DNA from: Phycisphaerales bacterium
Lineage (GTDB): Bacteria > Planctomycetota > Phycisphaerae > Phycisphaerales > UBA1924
Length of the DNA stretch: 64,000 nt
Reading direction: 5' to 3'
Assembly: GCA_019744815.1 (NCBI GenBank)
Contig: JAIEUA010000001.1
Location: forward strand, 248,001-312,000
Part shown: in pieces, positions 1 through 8,897 of the stretch
Layout of the letters: each line of letters opens with the position of its first letter
Position numbering within the stretch: the stretch's first letter is position 1
Made by a program: the position numbers and the translations under genes
The notes under the pieces: generated by a model
What the model saw: only the letters and a program-made list of their open reading frames with translations
The model's database searches: none
Told to the model about the DNA's origin: nothing

Positions 1-338
1 CGATCAAGGAAGGCGTTGTCGACGGTGTTGATGAAGAACTGGCTGGTGGCGCTGTCGGCGTCGCCGCCGAGGCGGGCCATGGCGACGGTGCCGCGGAGGT
101 TCTTGAGGCCGTTCTTCCACTCGTTCTTGATGGGCTTGTTGGTGGGCTTCTTGGCCATGTCGGCGGTGTGCCCGCCGCCCTGGATCATGAAGTTGGGGAT
201 GACGCGGTGGAAGACGGTGCCGGCGTAGTGGCCGCTGTTGACGTAGGCGAGGAAGTTCTCGGTGGAGATGGGGGCTTTGGCGGCATCGAGCTCGATGGTG
301 ATGTCGCCCTTGGACGTGGTCAGTTTGACGGTTGGCAT
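1..338 (-). CDS. Peptidyl-prolyl cis-trans isomerase, cyclophilin type (3' end outside window)
   Basis: The first 112 residues of a cyclophilin are visible; the gene runs off the left edge. Cyclophilins catalyse cis-trans isomerisation of prolyl bonds. The core motif [13 protein letters not shown] lies at residues 43-55, with Arg45 matching the catalytic arginine of the family. The RGTVAMAR stretch and the SQFFINT segment that form the rest of the active site follow. There is no signal peptide (it starts [12 protein letters not shown]), so a cytoplasmic single-domain enzyme is likely. The ATG at 338 is the natural start because the family fold begins within a few residues of it. Confidence 0.93.
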   Translation of the reverse strand, partial: MPTVKLTTSKGDITIELDAAKAPISTENFLAYVNSGHYAGTVFHRVIPNFMIQGGGHTADMAKKPTNKPIKNEWKNGLKNLRGTVAMARLGGDADSATSQFFINTVDNAFLD

Positions 339-439
339 GGGGTAAGAGTAGGAAAGGGGTGAGCGGGAAGGGGTGAGCGGAGGCGTGCGCAAGACGATGA
401 ATCAGAGCGTCCTGACGGTCGGATTTCGTCTGCGTATTC

Positions 440-538
440 GCGAGCCGGGGCGTCCTCGCCCCGGCGGTTGACGCTCCGAACCAGGATCATCTTTTCGTCA
501 CGACGCGATGGCGCCGGGGCGAGGACGCCCCGGCTCGC
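440..538. repeat. Nested palindromic repeat (REP-like)
   Basis: A perfect 27-nt inverted repeat (440-466 and 512-538) is separated by 45 nt. Each arm is itself a GC-rich palindrome built on CCGGGGCG-tcct-CGCCCCGG. It fills much of the 339-630 gap between the divergent cyclophilin and BtuF-like genes, where no other feature is seen. It could fold as one long cruciform or as two hairpins. The design resembles REP or MITE elements rather than a simple terminator. Confidence 0.8.
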
Positions 539-630
539 TCGTCATAAGACGCCGCACGACGCGTACGCTGCATGCTTCGACCTCTCTGGTTCTGGTTCTC
601 GATCTGAGCTTTGCTCGTTTGAGTTTTCGC

Positions 631-1632
631 ATGCGAGTCGTCTCCCTTCTGCCCTCCACCACCGAGTCCCTCTGCCTGATCGGTGGGGCGTCGATGCTCG
701 TCGGGCGGTCGCACGAGTGTGACTTTCCCGCTTCGATCGCGAGCGTGCCGGTGCTGACCTCGCAATCGATCCCGGCGGCGTTGAGCGATGCCGCGAACCC
801 GCAGCCGGGCGCGATCGACGCGATGGTGCGGGAGCAGTTGGCGTCGGGGCGGTCGCTGTATCAGGTGGATGAGAAGCTGCTCCGCGAGCTGCGGCCGGAT
901 GTGATCCTGACGCAGGACCTGTGCAGCGTCTGCTCGATCGACCTCGCGACGGTGCGGCGGATCGTGGCGGAGATGACGACCAGCGAGTACACGCCGCGGA
1001 TTGTGTCGCTGAACCCGCAGACTTTTGAAGACGTGCTCGATGATGTGTACCGCGTCGGTGCGGCGGTCGGATTGGAACCCGAAGCGACGGCGGCGGTGGT
1101 GCGGCTGCGCGAGCGGGTGTTCAGCGCGAGCGAATACGTGAACCCGTTCGACGATGGGCCCAATGTCGTGTTCCTGGAGTGGACGGATCCGCTGTTCATT
1201 GGCGGGCACTGGACGCCGCAGCTGATCGAGCGTGCGGGAGCGCGGCATCCGTTGAACGCAACGGTGGCGAAGGAGAGCGCGGGCGCGGCGCTGGGGCCTC
1301 AGGTGGCGGAGCGCGTGGCGGGCAAGTCGATCCGCGTGCCGAAGGAAGCGGTGGTCGGCGTGAACCCGGACGCGATCGTGATTGCGCCGTGCGGGATGAA
1401 CCTGGACCAGACGCGGGCGTGTGCGGCGGCGCTTTCACGCGAAGACTGGTTCCGCTCGCTACGGGCGGTGCGGAACGGGCGCGTGGCGCTGGTAGACGGG
1501 AGTCAGTACTTCAACCGTCCGGGGCCGCGGCTGGTGGAGGCGTATGAGTTTTTGGTGGGGTGGTTGAACGGGCGGCCGGATGTGGTGCCGCGGGGGTTTG
1601 GGTGGGAGCAACTATCGAGCCGGTCGGTCTGA
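631..1632 (+). CDS. BtuF-like (cobalamin-type) substrate-binding protein
   Basis: The 333-residue product resembles the BtuF/periplasmic-binding-protein family that binds corrinoids or chelated iron. It opens directly with the family core VVSLLPSTTESLCLIGG and GRSHECDFP. The ELRPDVILTQDLCSVC segment follows, and the second lobe holds VVFLEWTDPLFIGGHW and VNPDAIVIAPCGMNLDQT. The ATG at 631 is preferred over upstream starts because homology begins there. No signal peptide is visible, so it may be cytoplasmic, as in the subfamily encoded apart from transporter genes. No permease or ATPase gene lies nearby. Its last 21 bases overlap the convergent gene that follows. The ligand is inferred from family only. 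Confidence 0.8.
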   Translation: MRVVSLLPSTTESLCLIGGASMLVGRSHECDFPASIASVPVLTSQSIPAALSDAANPQPGAIDAMVREQLASGRSLYQVDEKLLRELRPDVILTQDLCSVCSIDLATVRRIVAEMTTSEYTPRIVSLNPQTFEDVLDDVYRVGAAVGLEPEATAAVVRLRERVFSASEYVNPFDDGPNVVFLEWTDPLFIGGHWTPQLIERAGARHPLNATVAKESAGAALGPQVAERVAGKSIRVPKEAVVGVNPDAIVIAPCGMNLDQTRACAAALSREDWFRSLRAVRNGRVALVDGSQYFNRPGPRLVEAYEFLVGWLNGRPDVVPRGFGWEQLSSRSV

Positions 1633-2148
1633 ACGGGGATCGTGCGAGGTTGCATCCACGAATCTCGCCTTGCCGGCGAGCTTTTCCTTGATGTTGTCGA
1701 TCAACTTTGCGATGCGCCCAGAATCGGTGACCATCGAGAAGACAAAGTCGTCCTCGTAGCGACCGCCGCCCCCTTGATGGAACTGCCACGCCAAGGCGTG
1801 CCCAACGACCTTCTCTTTGCCGACGATCACGTACGACTCTTGTTCTTGAAGACATCCGAGTATTTCACGAGGCGGTGGTTGCTCGGAGTCTGCGATATCT
1901 TCGATGACGATCTCCAAGCCGCATGCCAGCATCGATTCCTGGACCATCGCGACCAAGTTGCGATTCAAGAAGTATCCGCCGGAGACCTCTGGGTATCCGG
2001 TGTTGAAGCACGCGTGCAGCGTTTCGCCGCCTCGGCACGCAACCAACGCGTGTGTGTGCCAGTGGTCAAACTCTCGGGGTTCGACTCCGCTGACGCCGCG
2101 ATAGCAGGTGACAAGGTCGGACGGAAGAAAGCGGCCGGGGTCTTTCAC
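1612..2148 (-). CDS. Hypothetical protein
   Basis: I do not recognise this 178-residue protein. It uses a GTG start and is preferred over the overlapping opposite-strand frame because its composition is protein-like. It has a compact N-terminal half with HWHTHALVACRGGETLHACF, a helical segment with LVAMVQESMLACGLEIVIED, and a mixed C-terminal half. There is no signal peptide or membrane segment, so it is probably a small cytoplasmic protein. Its 3' end overlaps the 3' end of the BtuF-like gene on the other strand. The 236 bp upstream of its start hold nothing else that I can support. Confidence 0.6.
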   Translation of the reverse strand: MKDPGRFLPSDLVTCYRGVSGVEPREFDHWHTHALVACRGGETLHACFNTGYPEVSGGYFLNRNLVAMVQESMLACGLEIVIEDIADSEQPPPREILGCLQEQESYVIVGKEKVVGHALAWQFHQGGGGRYEDDFVFSMVTDSGRIAKLIDNIKEKLAGKARFVDATSHDPRSDRPAR

Positions 2149-2384
2149 GACTTGATTCTACTTCAGCGTTGGCGACCGACTCGTGGACCAGCAGAGGCTC
2201 ATATGAGCGAATGAGCTTGGGTGGGTTGAGCGATTTGTTTCGAGACCATCGGGCCACCGGAATTTGGGTGGGAGCTCCTGCGCGATTGAAGTCGATGGCA
2301 TGGGCGAAGCGGCATCGTTGATCGCAGTGCCGCGGACTTCCGGTGCGCCGGCCGCCCGCGATTAGGTTCGTGAAGCCTCTGCGA

Positions 2385-2822
2385 TCACACCTTGCAGCGA
2401 TCGTTCTCGCACACGACGGGCGCATCGCCGATCCAGCGGCCCACGCGGGTGCTGATGGCGACGCGGTGGCGGGCGAACCAGCGGTAGGCGGCGTTGGCGA
2501 GGGGGCGGATGAGGGGCCAGTCGGTGGTGGCGAAGAGGGCGCTCATCGCCTTGGCCTGGAGGGGGCCGCCCTGAGCGAGGGCGGCGTAGGAGCGGCGGAA
2601 GACCTCGAGCCCGGCGAGGAGGGTGCCGTCGGGGGAGACGCCGTGGATTTGGCCCATGACGGCGTCCGCGGTGGTGCCGAAGTGAGCTGGGACGAAATCG
2701 GGCGCGGTGATGTCGACGATGCGGAGCCGGCCGCGACCGTTGTCGAGTCGTTGCATGAGCCGCCCCTCTCGGCGGCAGAGCGAGCACTGGCCGTCGATGA
2801 GGATGGTGAAGGGGGCGGTCAT
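2385..2822 (-). CDS. DCC-family thiol-disulfide oxidoreductase (DUF393)
   Basis: This 145-residue protein belongs to the DCC/DUF393 family, small thioredoxin-like proteins named after the motif DxxCxxC. Here the motif reads DGQCSLCRREG at residues 10-20, with the likely redox cysteines at 13 and 16. The middle segment LEVFRRSYAALAQ and the WPLIRPLANAAYRWFARHR stretch match the usual family layout. No signal peptide is seen. Two further cysteines sit near the C terminus (CENDRCKV). It is divergent from the lipoprotein gene at 3037; the 214 bp between them must carry both promoters. Confidence 0.88.
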   Translation of the reverse strand: MTAPFTILIDGQCSLCRREGRLMQRLDNGRGRLRIVDITAPDFVPAHFGTTADAVMGQIHGVSPDGTLLAGLEVFRRSYAALAQGGPLQAKAMSALFATTDWPLIRPLANAAYRWFARHRVAISTRVGRWIGDAPVVCENDRCKV

Positions 2823-3036
2823 GGCAAGGACTTCGGTTGGTACGAGCGCGGGGATTCGCGGGTTTGCGGGAAGGGGTCGGGAAGCCGTGCACGGGAGGGG
2901 GTGGAGGGTGTGGGCAACGCTTCGGGCGGGGCCGGGCGGCGTCGGGCGGGGTCTGGCACGGGAATCTCCCCTTGACCGGCCGCTTGAGCCGAAACACGAT
3001 TGGACGGTTGTCCTGATTATCAGAAGGGGTCTTGCG

Positions 3037-3714
3037 ATGCGATTCTCGAATTTGATCTCCCGATCGGCGTTGTTCGCGGCCGGGGTTGGCTCGTTGGCCT
3101 TTGTGACGGCGTTTTCGGGCGGGTGTGCGCGGGAGTACGCGAACTATCCGCCCATCGAGGGCGACACTTTCGCGGTGAAGGACCTGAACAGCCGCCAGAT
3201 GCAGGACGCCATGGCGGCGGCCCTGCGCTGGACGGTGTTGCGGTACCCGCCTGCGGGCGGGTCGCAGGGCGGAGAGATGCTGGCGATCAACCTGCCGCCG
3301 GGGATCGGCGAGGCCGGGTACGCGCACGTGGCCGAGCGGGTGGGCGAGGGCGCGGTGCCGGTCACGGAGGACAACGCCAAGCGGCTGCCGGTGTATCACG
3401 TGACGCGGATCTGGCTGCGCGGCACGGTGGCGCGGATCGACGTCGTGAGGCCGCTGTACGAGATGGGTGAGAAGCCCGGCGGCGGACCCGTGAACCGGGG
3501 TGTGCAGGTGCGTCTCGCGGGCGGCTGGGAGCCCTGGCGGGTGACCAGCTCGAGCGAGTACGAGGTGGGCGTGCTGGACGCGCCGGCGCTGAACCCCATC
3601 GGTTCGGCCATCCCGGCGCCGGCCGCGCGGGCTCAGGACCCCGCGCCTCACGCCGCGGGTGAGTCGATCGATCCGACGGCGGGCGAGGACCCCAAGAAGC
3701 GGAACGAACCCTGA
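3037..3714 (+). CDS. Putative lipoprotein of unknown function
   Basis: The 225-residue product starts with a basic residue and a hydrophobic stretch that ends in SGGC, with Cys30 as the probable lipidated residue. The -3 position is not the usual leucine, so the lipobox is weak. The mature part begins AREYANYPPIEGD and holds no domain I recognise; the C-terminal 40 residues are Pro/Ala-rich and probably disordered. The ATG at 3037 is chosen because it starts the signal sequence, whereas the upstream in-frame extension is low-complexity and Arg-rich. It precedes a membrane-protein gene by 90 bp and may be co-transcribed with it. Confidence 0.75.
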   Translation: MRFSNLISRSALFAAGVGSLAFVTAFSGGCAREYANYPPIEGDTFAVKDLNSRQMQDAMAAALRWTVLRYPPAGGSQGGEMLAINLPPGIGEAGYAHVAERVGEGAVPVTEDNAKRLPVYHVTRIWLRGTVARIDVVRPLYEMGEKPGGGPVNRGVQVRLAGGWEPWRVTSSSEYEVGVLDAPALNPIGSAIPAPAARAQDPAPHAAGESIDPTAGEDPKKRNEP

Positions 3715-3804
3715 AACGTCGAAAGTGAGCGATCCGGGCTCGATAGAGGGCTCAATAAGCGGCATCGAAACCGCGGACGCATCGCCCCCGAACTACCCTC
3801 TCTC

Positions 3805-4896
3805 GTGGCAGACACCTCGACCCCGACTATCCCCCCAACGACGCCGAGCGATCCGGCGACGTCGCCCGCGAACGGGCCGGCTCGCGAGCACTCGATCGAG
3901 GCTCGCGATCTCGTGCCGCGCTCGCCGGGGTTGATGCGCTGGCTGGGGCGGATCGGCATCTTCATCTATGCACCGGCTTTTCTGGTGCCGATCGCGGTGG
4001 TGCTGATCGTCCGTCGGCTGACGGGGGAGAAGACGTACGGACAGTTTGTCGAGCACCTGTTCTGGTTCGATGAGCCGGCGCTTTTGCTGGCGATCGGCGC
4101 GGTCGGGGCGATGCTGCTGTCGATCGGGATCGTGAACGAGATCGGACGCGAGCGGATCCACAAGGCGTGGGACGTGGTGCGAGCGATGGGCGCGACCGCG
4201 GTCCTGGGCGCGGTGTGGACCATCAGCCCGGCGGTGCTGGGTGTCACCCTGCTGTGGTATCTGGGGCCGATCTCCAACTGGCTGCGCGATCTGGGGCCGG
4301 TGGGTTGGCTCGCGTACGTCGCGCTCTTTGTCGTCTCGGCCGGTGTTGGGTTCTTGCCGACGTACGGGCAGTCGCTCCTGGGCGGGTGGGTGTTCGGATT
4401 CCTCTACGGCTTCCCGGGCGCGATGCTGGGGTTTGTCGGCGGGAGCGTCATCGGTTACTTCATCTCCAAGCGGGTGAGCGCCCACAAGGTCGAGGCGCTG
4501 CTCGAGTCCAACGAGAAGGCGCGGACGATCCGCGAGGCCTTGGTGGGCCACGGCCAGCGGCGGACGCTGCTCATCGTCACGCTGATCCGGATCCCGCCCA
4601 ACGCGCCGTTTGCGCTCACGAACCTGGTGCTGGCGAGCTCGGGCGTGAAGCTCCTGCCCTATGTCATCGGGACCGCGATCGGGATGGCCCCGCGGACAGC
4701 GATCGTGTCGTACGTCGCGAGCGAGGCGGCCAAGCGGGCCACGAACATCCAGGGCTTCATCAAGAACCAGCCCTGGTGGGTGTCGGTCGCGGGCATCGCG
4801 ATCACGCTGCTGGCGTTCGGCATCTTGTTCGTGCTGGCGGAGCGGGCGCTTAAGTCTGTGACGAAGAAGAGTGAGCCGGCGTCAAAGGGTGCTTGA
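3805..4896 (+). CDS. TVP38/TMEM64-family (VTT domain) membrane protein
   Basis: The 363-residue protein has a disordered N terminus of about 45 residues, two hydrophobic segments between about 50 and 110, more between 130 and 185, and then the VTT/SNARE-associated core. That core includes VGFLPTYGQSLLGGWVFG, GFPGAMLGFVGGSVIGYFI and LIRIPPNAPFALTNLVLASS. Proteins of this DedA-related family are integral membrane proteins linked to lipid or small-molecule handling; the substrate is unknown. The start is a GTG. The last 15 bases overlap the convergent zinc-ribbon gene. Confidence 0.88.
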   Translation: MADTSTPTIPPTTPSDPATSPANGPAREHSIEARDLVPRSPGLMRWLGRIGIFIYAPAFLVPIAVVLIVRRLTGEKTYGQFVEHLFWFDEPALLLAIGAVGAMLLSIGIVNEIGRERIHKAWDVVRAMGATAVLGAVWTISPAVLGVTLLWYLGPISNWLRDLGPVGWLAYVALFVVSAGVGFLPTYGQSLLGGWVFGFLYGFPGAMLGFVGGSVIGYFISKRVSAHKVEALLESNEKARTIREALVGHGQRRTLLIVTLIRIPPNAPFALTNLVLASSGVKLLPYVIGTAIGMAPRTAIVSYVASEAAKRATNIQGFIKNQPWWVSVAGIAITLLAFGILFVLAERALKSVTKKSEPASKGA

Positions 4897-5637
4897 TTCG
4901 CCCGCACCGGGCACCGCGAGGCGTTCGCCGCACTCCGGACAGGTGGGCAACCCCCCCAACGCGTAGCCGCAGCGGGGGCAGAGGCCTTGGGCGATGGCGC
5001 GGGCCCGCCGAGCGGCGCGGCGATCGCGGACCACTCGCGGGACCCAGGCGAACGAGATCAAGAGCAGCACGAAGAAGAGGACGAGCGCGGCCGTGTTGAC
5101 GACGCCGGGCGTGTTCCACTCGTGGCGGGCTGCTTCGGGGTTGCGGAGAGCGGCGGCGATGCGGGGCTTGTTGCCCTGATCGTGGGAGTCGAGCCAACCC
5201 AGGACCGCGGCCCGTGCGGCGGCGACGTCGGCGTCTGACGGGTTCTTGCGACCGACGGGGCGGAAGTCGAGCTCGTAGAGGTCGTCGAAGCGGACGACAT
5301 CGAGCCAGCCGCGGGCGACGCGCTGGTACGAGATGTTGGCGCGGAGGACATCATCGGGGTCGCGGCGGAGGGCGGCGATCAGGCCGTCGGTGCTCTGGGT
5401 GTCGGTGTCCTCGACACGGAAGCGGCCCGAGTCCTTGATGACAAAGAGCGAGATGGTGCCCAGACGGTGGGCGGTGCCCACTTTGAGGCCGGGGATGGTG
5501 TTTCCTCGGATCGAGGCCGTGGAAACATCGGCGGAGGGGACGCGCCAGAGGCAGAGCGCGAGGAGCAGGAGCAGAACGACGCTCGATGCGGGCGTCGAGA
5601 GATGGCGGAACAGAAATCGCGCGAGGCGGCGAAACAC
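4882..5637 (-). CDS. Membrane protein with C-terminal zinc ribbon
   Basis: This 251-residue protein starts at a GTG. It has an N-terminal membrane anchor (about 18-34), a soluble domain with no recognisable fold, a second membrane segment (about 178-198), and a basic region. The C terminus is a short zinc ribbon with Cys220, Cys223, Cys233 and Cys236 (CPRCGYALGGLPTCPECG). This arrangement is frequent in planctomycete inner-membrane proteins of unknown role. The protein at 60652-61605 carries the same type of ribbon in a different topology. It converges on the TVP38-like gene. Confidence 0.75.
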   Translation of the reverse strand: MFRRLARFLFRHLSTPASSVVLLLLLALCLWRVPSADVSTASIRGNTIPGLKVGTAHRLGTISLFVIKDSGRFRVEDTDTQSTDGLIAALRRDPDDVLRANISYQRVARGWLDVVRFDDLYELDFRPVGRKNPSDADVAAARAAVLGWLDSHDQGNKPRIAAALRNPEAARHEWNTPGVVNTAALVLFFVLLLISFAWVPRVVRDRRAARRARAIAQGLCPRCGYALGGLPTCPECGERLAVPGAGESSTL

Positions 5638-5978
5638 AAGGGAGTGTAAGCGATGGAGGATCGCCTACGAGATGTTGAGATCGCCGCGCGAGCGATGAGC
5701 GATAAGAGTGGTCGCGGGGTGGTTTTTGAAACAGGGCGACGCGTGCGGCGTTGCTGCGGGATCGAGCGTGAGCGGGCGAGGTCGCGATCGTGACGAGCCA
5801 AAATCAATTGCGATCGGCATCTGTTCACACGTCACGGCGTGCGATGGTGGCGGGTGCGGCGCGGGAGAGGCGTGAGTCGATTTGACACGGTGCCTGCGCC
5901 GCGGTACGTTTGGCCCCGCTTGTTGCGGCGCGTCCGCGCCGCGGGCGGAACGGTGGGCTGTCGAGACTGCGAGGCATT
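5638..5978. other. dnaA upstream region, no gene seen
   Basis: These 341 bp separate the zinc-ribbon gene from dnaA. I see no protein gene. The best DnaA-box-like site is CTGTTCACA near 5820, with two differences from the TTWTNCACA consensus. There is no cluster of boxes or AT-rich unwinding stretch, so I do not call an origin here. Confidence 0.5.
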
Positions 5979-7625
5979 GTGAACAGGCCGAGCACTTCGG
6001 GAACGGAATCTCACGCCGAGTCGGGAACGGGCCCGGGCGCTCGTCGACCCGAGCCCGCGCCCACGCGTCGCACGCCGCCGCGGCGTGGGACGGTGAGCCC
6101 GGATCGTCAGCTGTGGATCGACATGCTCGCGCACCTGCGCCGGGCGCATCCGGCGATCTGCCGCCAGTGGTTTGAAGAGCTCGAGGCCTTGGGAGTGGCG
6201 GGCGGGACGCTGAACCTGCGGGCCCAGTCGGCGATCCATCGCGACTACCTGAAGCGGACCTGCGCGGAAGCGTTCAACGATGCGTTGCGCACGGTGTCGG
6301 GGCGGCTGCTGTCGATCCGCTTTGTCGGGCCGGAGGACGACTGGGGCGACGCGCCGGTGTTCGGGCCCAGCACCGCGACCGAAACGGTTTCGACCCCGGA
6401 GGTCGAGACGGGCCTGGAGCCGGCCGGCGTGGCGCCCGCGGACGAGACGCCGGTGATCGAATCGCCGCTGCGGGAGCCCCCGCCGGTGATGCTGACCGAG
6501 TCGCCCCGGATCGAGGTGAAGCCGATCGCCCCGGGCGCGGGCGGCGGGACCACCGGCGGGCAGAGCCGCGTCACGGAGCATCGGCGTCGGCACGACGAAG
6601 GCCTGGCGATCAATCCCGATTACGACTTCGGGAACTTTGTCGTCGGCCCGGGCAACCGTCTCGCGCACGCGGCGGCGGTGGCCGTGGGCGAGAGCCAGGG
6701 TCGCCAGTACAACCCGCTGTTCATCCATGGTGGAGTCGGGCTGGGCAAGACGCACCTGTTGCAGGCCGCGTGCCTGCGGATTCTGGAGCGCACGCCGCAC
6801 GCGCGGGTGTACTACACCTCGTGCGAAGGGTTCATGACGCAGTTCATGGACTCGGTGCAGAGCGGGCAGATGAGCGAGTTCCGGCACCGCTACCGCGACA
6901 TCGATGTGCTGGTCGTCGACGACATCCACTTCCTCGCCAAGCGCGACCGGACGCAGGAAGAGTTCTTCCACACGTTCAACAACTTGTATCAGGCGGGCAA
7001 GCAGATCCTGCTCTCGTCGGACGCGGCACCGGAAGAGATTCCTGATCTTGAGGACCGTCTCGTGAGCCGCTTCAAGTGGGGATTGGTCGCCAAGATCGAT
7101 CCGCCGTGCTACGAGACGCGGGTGGCGATCCTGAAGACCAAGGCGAAGGTCCGCGGGCTGGAGTTCCCCGACGACTGCGCGTGCTTCATTGCGGCCCGGA
7201 TCGACAGCAATATCCGCGAGCTCGAGGGCGCGATCACGCGGGTGCAGATCGTCGCGAGCGTCGAGAACAAGCCGATCGACCTGGCCCTCGTGAAGGGCGC
7301 TCTGGGCGACCTCAACGACGAGGCCCCGCCGGAGCCGAGCATCCAGCAGATCATCACGGCGGTGACGGACTACTACCGCATCCGCCTGTCGGACCTGCAG
7401 AGCAAGAGAAGGCCGCGGAGCGTGACCATCCCGCGCCAGGTCTGCATGTTCCTGGCACGGCGGATGACCAAGCTCTCACTCGAAGAGATCGGCGGCTACT
7501 TCGGCGGGCGGGATCACACCACGGTGATGCACGCGGTGAAGGCGATCGACCAGCGGCGGGAGACGGATGATGATTTCGTCGGGCAGCTGCGGGCGATCGA
7601 GGAGCGGATTCGGGCGAGTGGGTGA
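5979..7625 (+). CDS. dnaA: Chromosomal replication initiator DnaA
   Basis: DnaA binds origin DNA boxes and unwinds the origin in its ATP form. From the GTG at 5979 the protein has 548 residues. A basic, Pro-rich N-terminal extension of about 40 residues precedes domain I (about 40-125, starting SPDRQLWIDMLAHLRR). An acidic, Pro-rich linker runs to about 205. The AAA+ core has Walker A GGVGLGKTH at 251-259, Walker B VLVVDDIHFL around 310-319, and the sensor stretch ILLSSDAAPEEIP. Domain IV carries the box-binding signature GGRDHTTV from 509. A TTG at 5910 or a GTG at 6093 are other possible starts. dnaN and other usual partners are absent; the gene converges on ptsH. Confidence 0.96.
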   Translation: MNRPSTSGTESHAESGTGPGARRPEPAPTRRTPPRRGTVSPDRQLWIDMLAHLRRAHPAICRQWFEELEALGVAGGTLNLRAQSAIHRDYLKRTCAEAFNDALRTVSGRLLSIRFVGPEDDWGDAPVFGPSTATETVSTPEVETGLEPAGVAPADETPVIESPLREPPPVMLTESPRIEVKPIAPGAGGGTTGGQSRVTEHRRRHDEGLAINPDYDFGNFVVGPGNRLAHAAAVAVGESQGRQYNPLFIHGGVGLGKTHLLQAACLRILERTPHARVYYTSCEGFMTQFMDSVQSGQMSEFRHRYRDIDVLVVDDIHFLAKRDRTQEEFFHTFNNLYQAGKQILLSSDAAPEEIPDLEDRLVSRFKWGLVAKIDPPCYETRVAILKTKAKVRGLEFPDDCACFIAARIDSNIRELEGAITRVQIVASVENKPIDLALVKGALGDLNDEAPPEPSIQQIITAVTDYYRIRLSDLQSKRRPRSVTIPRQVCMFLARRMTKLSLEEIGGYFGGRDHTTVMHAVKAIDQRRETDDDFVGQLRAIEERIRASG

Positions 7626-7636
7626 GGGTTTTGGGG

Positions 7637-7726
7637 AAGGGGTGAGGGATTAGGACTTAGGACTTAGGGGCGAGCCTCAATCGAGCTTCTTGGCCCTAAG
7701 ACCTCAGTCCTAAGACCTCACCCCTT
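7637..7726. repeat. Long imperfect hairpin between dnaA and ptsH
   Basis: The arms 7637-7669 and 7694-7726 pair over 29 of 33 positions around a 24-nt loop. Each arm contains repeated TTAGGAC/CTTAGG words. It sits between two convergent genes and probably acts as a bidirectional terminator. The direct repeats within each arm suggest that it is also a dispersed palindromic element. Confidence 0.75.
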
Positions 7727-7731
7727 CCCAC

Positions 7732-8004
7732 CTACTCCTCATCAAACCCGCTCTCGACCAGACCCTTGAGCTTCGCCGCCGCGTCGGCCGCGTCGTCGCC
7801 GTCGCAGACGATGCAGAGCGATGAGCCCTGAGCGGCGGCGAGCATCATCATCTGCATGATGGACTTGCCGTCGACTTCGGTGTCGTCTTTCTTGACCTGG
7901 ACTTCGCAGTTGAAGGTGGAGGCGAGGTCCACGAACGTCATCGCCGGGCGGGCGTGGAGCCCGAGCCGGTTGGTGATCGTCACTGTGGTCTCGACCCGGG
8001 CCAT
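7732..8004 (-). CDS. ptsH: HPr-family phosphocarrier
   Basis: The 90-residue product is an HPr protein, the phosphoryl carrier of the PTS. The active-site histidine is His17 in NRLGLHARPAM, and Ser48 in GKSIMQMMML matches the regulatory serine site. The acidic tail SGFDEE ends the protein. It is the last gene of the cluster hpf-ptsN-ptsH on this strand, 34 bp after the ptsN-like gene. No EI gene or sugar permease is nearby. A regulatory PTS, like the nitrogen PTS, is therefore more likely than sugar uptake, but that is inference. Confidence 0.93.
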   Translation of the reverse strand: MARVETTVTITNRLGLHARPAMTFVDLASTFNCEVQVKKDDTEVDGKSIMQMMMLAAAQGSSLCIVCDGDDAADAAAKLKGLVESGFDEE

Positions 8005-8038
8005 GCAGAGGGGTTCCGTGGGCGTGCGCTGTCGCGTC

Positions 8039-8518
8039 TCAGGCGGGCAGCGCCATGTTGTCGGCGTCGGTCAGCAGTTGGCGCACGTCGTCGGCGCTGG
8101 CGGCCTGGCGGAGCATGCGGCGGAAGGTTTCCTTCGACAGGTTCTTGAAGATGACCTCCATCGCCTGGAGATGGTCCTCCGGCTTGTCCTCGGGGCTGAC
8201 GAGCAGGACGACCGAGTGCACGGGCTGTTTGTCGAGGGCGTTGAAGTCGATGCCGCGCTGGGAGAGGCCGATCGCCGCGGCCATCTTGCTGACGCCCTTG
8301 TGCTTGACGTGGGGGACGGCGACGCCGCGGCCGAAGCCGGTGGAGCCCTTGCGCTCGCGTTCGAGAACCCGGAGCATGAGCTCGTCGCGGAGGCCGGCGG
8401 GGACAACGCCCGAGGCGACGACGCTGTCGAGCAGCTCGGCGAGGACCTCGTCGCGTTGGGCGGACTTGACCTGGACCGTGATGGCCCCGGGGGCGACGAG
8501 TTGGCTGAACTTCAGCAC
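8039..8518 (-). CDS. ptsN: PTS EIIA component, PtsN (nitrogen-PTS) type
   Basis: This 159-residue single-domain EIIA belongs to the fructose/nitrogen class. The phosphorylated histidine is His70 in GVAVPHVKHKGV, and GSTGFGRG just before it is the family signature. VVLLVSPEDKPEDHLQAM is the typical second half. The start is a GTG supported by an AGGAG eight bases upstream. It lies between hpf and ptsH, an arrangement also known from proteobacterial rpoN regions, although no rpoN is in this window. The likely role is phosphorylation-dependent regulation rather than transport. Confidence 0.92.
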   Translation of the reverse strand: MLKFSQLVAPGAITVQVKSAQRDEVLAELLDSVVASGVVPAGLRDELMLRVLERERKGSTGFGRGVAVPHVKHKGVSKMAAAIGLSQRGIDFNALDKQPVHSVVLLVSPEDKPEDHLQAMEVIFKNLSKETFRRMLRQAASADDVRQLLTDADNMALPA

Positions 8519-8588
8519 GGCGAGAGCTCCTGCGGGCGTCCGAAGGCCGCTCCACAGGGGCCCCCGGAAAGGGGAATCAACCGGTAGT

Positions 8589-8897
8589 CTACCGCTTCAC
8601 GTCCTTGAGCTTTTCCTTGAAGTCGGTGAGCTGACGCGAGCCCTTCTGCACCGCCTCGTCGATGGCGGCGTAGACGTCCTCGAGCTTGACGTGCACGACG
8701 AAATCGTCGTGCTTCTCGACGTCGATGAGGAGCTCGATGTCGTAGGGGCTCTTGTGGTGATGGTCCTGCTTGGAGACGGTGACCCGCACGGCCTGGACGC
8801 CTTCGTAGAACTTGGGGAGCTTCTGGGCCTTGGTCTCCGCGTGCTGGCGGATGGCCTCGGTGATCTCAAAGTTCCGGCCGACGACATCGATGCGCAT
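8589..8897 (-). CDS. hpf: Ribosome hibernation promoting factor, short form
   Basis: The 102-residue product is a short HPF/YfiA-type protein that binds the 30S decoding region and promotes ribosome dimerisation or silencing in stationary phase. The family pattern is clear: MRIDVVGRNFEITEAIRQH at the start, KLPKFYEGVQAVRVTVSKQ, then the helix DVYAAIDEAVQKGSRQLTD. It lacks the C-terminal dimerisation domain of long HPF. The ATG at 8897 is chosen because the conserved beta strand begins there. It is the first gene of the cluster with ptsN and ptsH; the 71-bp gap to ptsN makes co-transcription likely. Confidence 0.93.
   Translation of the reverse strand: MRIDVVGRNFEITEAIRQHAETKAQKLPKFYEGVQAVRVTVSKQDHHHKSPYDIELLIDVEKHDDFVVHVKLEDVYAAIDEAVQKGSRQLTDFKEKLKDVKR

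Noticed and set aside
1642-2214. 190-codon plus-strand frame opposite the hypothetical gene at 1612-2148
   Set aside because: The minus-strand frame has a better protein-like composition; the plus-strand one is probably its shadow, although neither has a recognised domain.
5638-5978. Replication origin next to dnaA
   Set aside because: Only one weak DnaA-box-like site and no AT-rich unwinding region are seen; dnaN is not adjacent.
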